A DNA stretch of 5,950 nucleotides, from NCBI GenBank assembly GCA_964616145.1, contig CAZTRD010000046.1, forward strand, positions 1 through 5,950, given 5' to 3'. The notes below the pieces were generated by a model, which saw only the letters and a program-made list of their open reading frames with translations, was not told the DNA's origin and searched no databases. This DNA comes from JAQTNP01 sp964616145. GTDB taxonomy: Bacteria; Patescibacteriota; Minisyncoccia; Minisyncoccales; PEYH01. A program made the translations under genes and the position numbers. Of the stretch, positions 5,312-5,950 are shown in pieces (the first letter of the stretch is position 1; each line of letters starts with the position of its first letter).

Positions 5312-5433
5312 AACAAACTAAAGTAAAACAGCTTGTACGTGTACAAGAACAACACACTTGGGATTATTACTTATTTTGGTACTGGATCGTATTGTTTAGA
5401 AAGTTTTTGAAGGATTTAGGCAAGATAAAATAA
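5308..5433 (+). CDS. Aromatic-rich 41-aa peptide, possibly membrane-associated
   Basis: The ATG overlaps the TGA of the preceding gene (ATGA), implying translational coupling; no separate ribosome binding site is evident. The N-terminus is basic (MKQTKVKQLVRVQ). A 13-residue aromatic/aliphatic stretch, WDYYLFWYWIVLF (18-30), follows, then a basic tail RKFLKDLGKIK. The hydrophobic run is short for a full transmembrane helix but would sit well in a membrane interface, and the flanking lysines and arginines fit such a peptide. A membrane anchor for replication proteins, a toxin-like peptide or a structural peptide are all possible. I recognise no family, and it may not be expressed. Confidence 0.45.
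   Translation: MKQTKVKQLVRVQEQHTWDYYLFWYWIVLFRKFLKDLGKIK
5332..5347. repeat. Inverted repeat CTTGTAC-GT-GTACAAG
   Basis: Two 7-bp arms, CTTGTAC (5332-5338) and GTACAAG (5341-5347), are separated by two bases, forming a compact dyad inside the start of the 41-aa gene. It could be an operator for one of the small helix-turn-helix proteins. Its coding position makes coincidence possible. Confidence 0.35.
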
Positions 5434-5503
5434 GGCTTTTAACATGGATGAACCAACCAAAAAAAGCCGAGCAGAGGCTTTAAAACTGCGGAGATAGAAT
5501 ACG

Positions 5504-5809
5504 ATGGATGAATCAATCGAGATGGAGTTTAGGCAGTTGTTTGAAGAATTATCAGATGAGCTGCAAGAAGTTAGGGATATAGTAGAAGCTATCCGTAGCG
5601 GTTTACCTGATACACCAACAGAAGAAACAGCTACTGCAATCGAGCAACCTGCAACAGCTGAAACACCAAGTACAACACCAGATAATGATATTGATACGAA
5701 GTTGGTTGATTTGTTTTTGCAGAAGTTAAGCTATCAGCAGATTGCAGATACGCTAGGGTTGAGTAAATCTTTTTGTTATCGACGACTAAAACAAATCAAC
5801 GGTAATTGA
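5504..5809 (+). CDS. Coiled-coil plus helix-turn-helix protein
   Basis: A 101-aa acidic protein in three parts. Residues 1-33 form an acidic amphipathic helix (MEFRQLFEELSDELQEVRDIVEAI), probably a dimerising coiled coil. Residues 34-62 are a flexible linker rich in Thr, Pro, Ala and Glu. Residues 63-99 form a helix-turn-helix: DTKLVDLFLQKLSYQQIADTLGLSKSFCYRRLKQI, with QQIADTLGLS as first helix and turn and KSFCYRRLKQI as recognition helix. This resembles resolvase-type and sigma-region-4-like motifs, but no catalytic domain is present. GGAGAT (5490-5495) lies eight bases before the ATG. The likely role is a transcriptional or iteron-binding regulator of the element. A partition or accessory replication protein is an alternative. 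It follows the 41-aa gene after a 70-bp gap. Confidence 0.7.
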   Translation: MDESIEMEFRQLFEELSDELQEVRDIVEAIRSGLPDTPTEETATAIEQPATAETPSTTPDNDIDTKLVDLFLQKLSYQQIADTLGLSKSFCYRRLKQINGN

Positions 5810-5830
5810 TTGTAGAAATTGTAGGGAAAA

Positions 5831-5855
5831 GAGGTATATATAATTATTATACCTC
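5831..5855. promoter_or_regulatory. Inverted repeat enclosing a TATA box
   Basis: Arms GAGGTATA (5831-5838) and TATACCTC (5848-5855) are perfect 8-bp inverted repeats around a 9-nt A/T centre. The TATA-like run at 5835-5843 lies about 32-40 bp before the ATG at 5875. No T-tract follows, so a terminator is unlikely. A promoter whose TATA box sits inside its own operator dyad is the best reading. Confidence 0.45.
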
Positions 5856-5874
5856 AGCAAAGCAAACCAACCTT

Positions 5875-5950
5875 ATGAAACGATGTTGCGAACAGAGTAA
5901 ACAAAAAACCAACGTGGTTGAAGAAGTGGATGAATTCGTATACTCCCTTT
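5875..5950 (+). CDS. Start of a small gene, cut by the window end
   Basis: An open frame from the ATG at 5875 runs to the window edge (25 codons, beginning MKRCCEQSKQK). It lies downstream of the TATA-containing inverted repeat. The segment VVEEVDEFV (residues 14-22) closely resembles VLEEVDEYI of the 35-aa protein at 1997 and helix A of RHH proteins, so this may be another RHH-type regulator. No clear ribosome binding site is seen. The call is tentative because the frame is short and incomplete. Confidence 0.35.
   Translation, partial: MKRCCEQSKQKTNVVEEVDEFVYSL

Noticed and set aside
5434..5484. GGCTTTT pairing with AAAAGCC, plus a second GGCTTTA copy, as terminator or antiterminator
   Set aside because: The stem is A/T-rich with a loop of almost 20 nt and no T-tract after it; pairing of A and T runs is expected in this composition.
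5444..5497. 17-codon ORF MDEPTKKSRAEALKLRR between the 41-mer and the 101-aa gene
   Set aside because: It is too short to judge and has only a weak AAGG site upstream. It might be a leader peptide, but nothing supports this beyond position.
1..5950. Attachment-site direct repeats, tRNA fragments or a CRISPR array
   Set aside because: No tRNA-like sequence or matching direct repeat was found at the two ends by eye. The 3774-3910 repeats are too short (8-10 bp period) and spacerless for CRISPR.

Overview
The window looks like part of an AT-rich archaeal genome carrying an integrated mobile element or plasmid-like replicon. The archaeal reading rests on several things: TATA-box promoters placed about 25-30 bp before apparently leaderless starts (integrase and winged-helix genes), GGAGG/GGAGAT ribosome binding sites on internal operon genes, an archaeal-style tyrosine recombinase, and a PrimPol primase paired with a DUF3631-like ATPase. 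From memory, the integrase most resembles those of DPANN archaea (Woesearchaeota/Pacearchaeota-like genomes). That lineage guess is inference. No rRNA, tRNA, CRISPR array or transposase was found.

Layout. Positions 1-117 hold a short hairpin and the integrase promoter. At 118-1248 (+) lies a tyrosine recombinase with a C-terminal coiled coil. A winged-helix protein (1232-1705, -) converges on it, and the two genes overlap by 17 bp. The divergent control region 1706-1851 contains a promoter on each strand, repeats of TTCAATTA and a perfect 16-bp palindrome. A tight plus-strand operon follows: a 47-aa ribbon-helix-helix (RHH) protein, a 35-aa acidic peptide resembling the helical part of an RHH, a 79-aa possible Sm-like barrel protein, and a 483-aa P-loop ATPase/helicase. 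An iteron-like array of short repeats (3774-3910) straddles the end of the ATPase gene: eight GTGGCACA-type units, an AT-rich core, then four units in inverted orientation. The PrimPol primase-polymerase (3927-5150) follows, then three small genes (a bare helix-turn-helix protein, an aromatic/hydrophobic 41-mer, and a coiled-coil plus helix-turn-helix protein). A promoter inside a long inverted repeat ends the window, followed by the start of another small gene.

How it fits together (inference). Integrase plus primase plus ATPase plus an iteron array is the kit of a self-replicating integrative element. The array, placed between helicase and primase genes and containing the primase promoter, is the best candidate for the replication origin and/or the operator that sets primase level. 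The RHH, winged-helix and two related helix-turn-helix proteins are candidate regulators or iteron binders. No attachment-site pair or tRNA remnant was recognised, so the element ends are not defined here.
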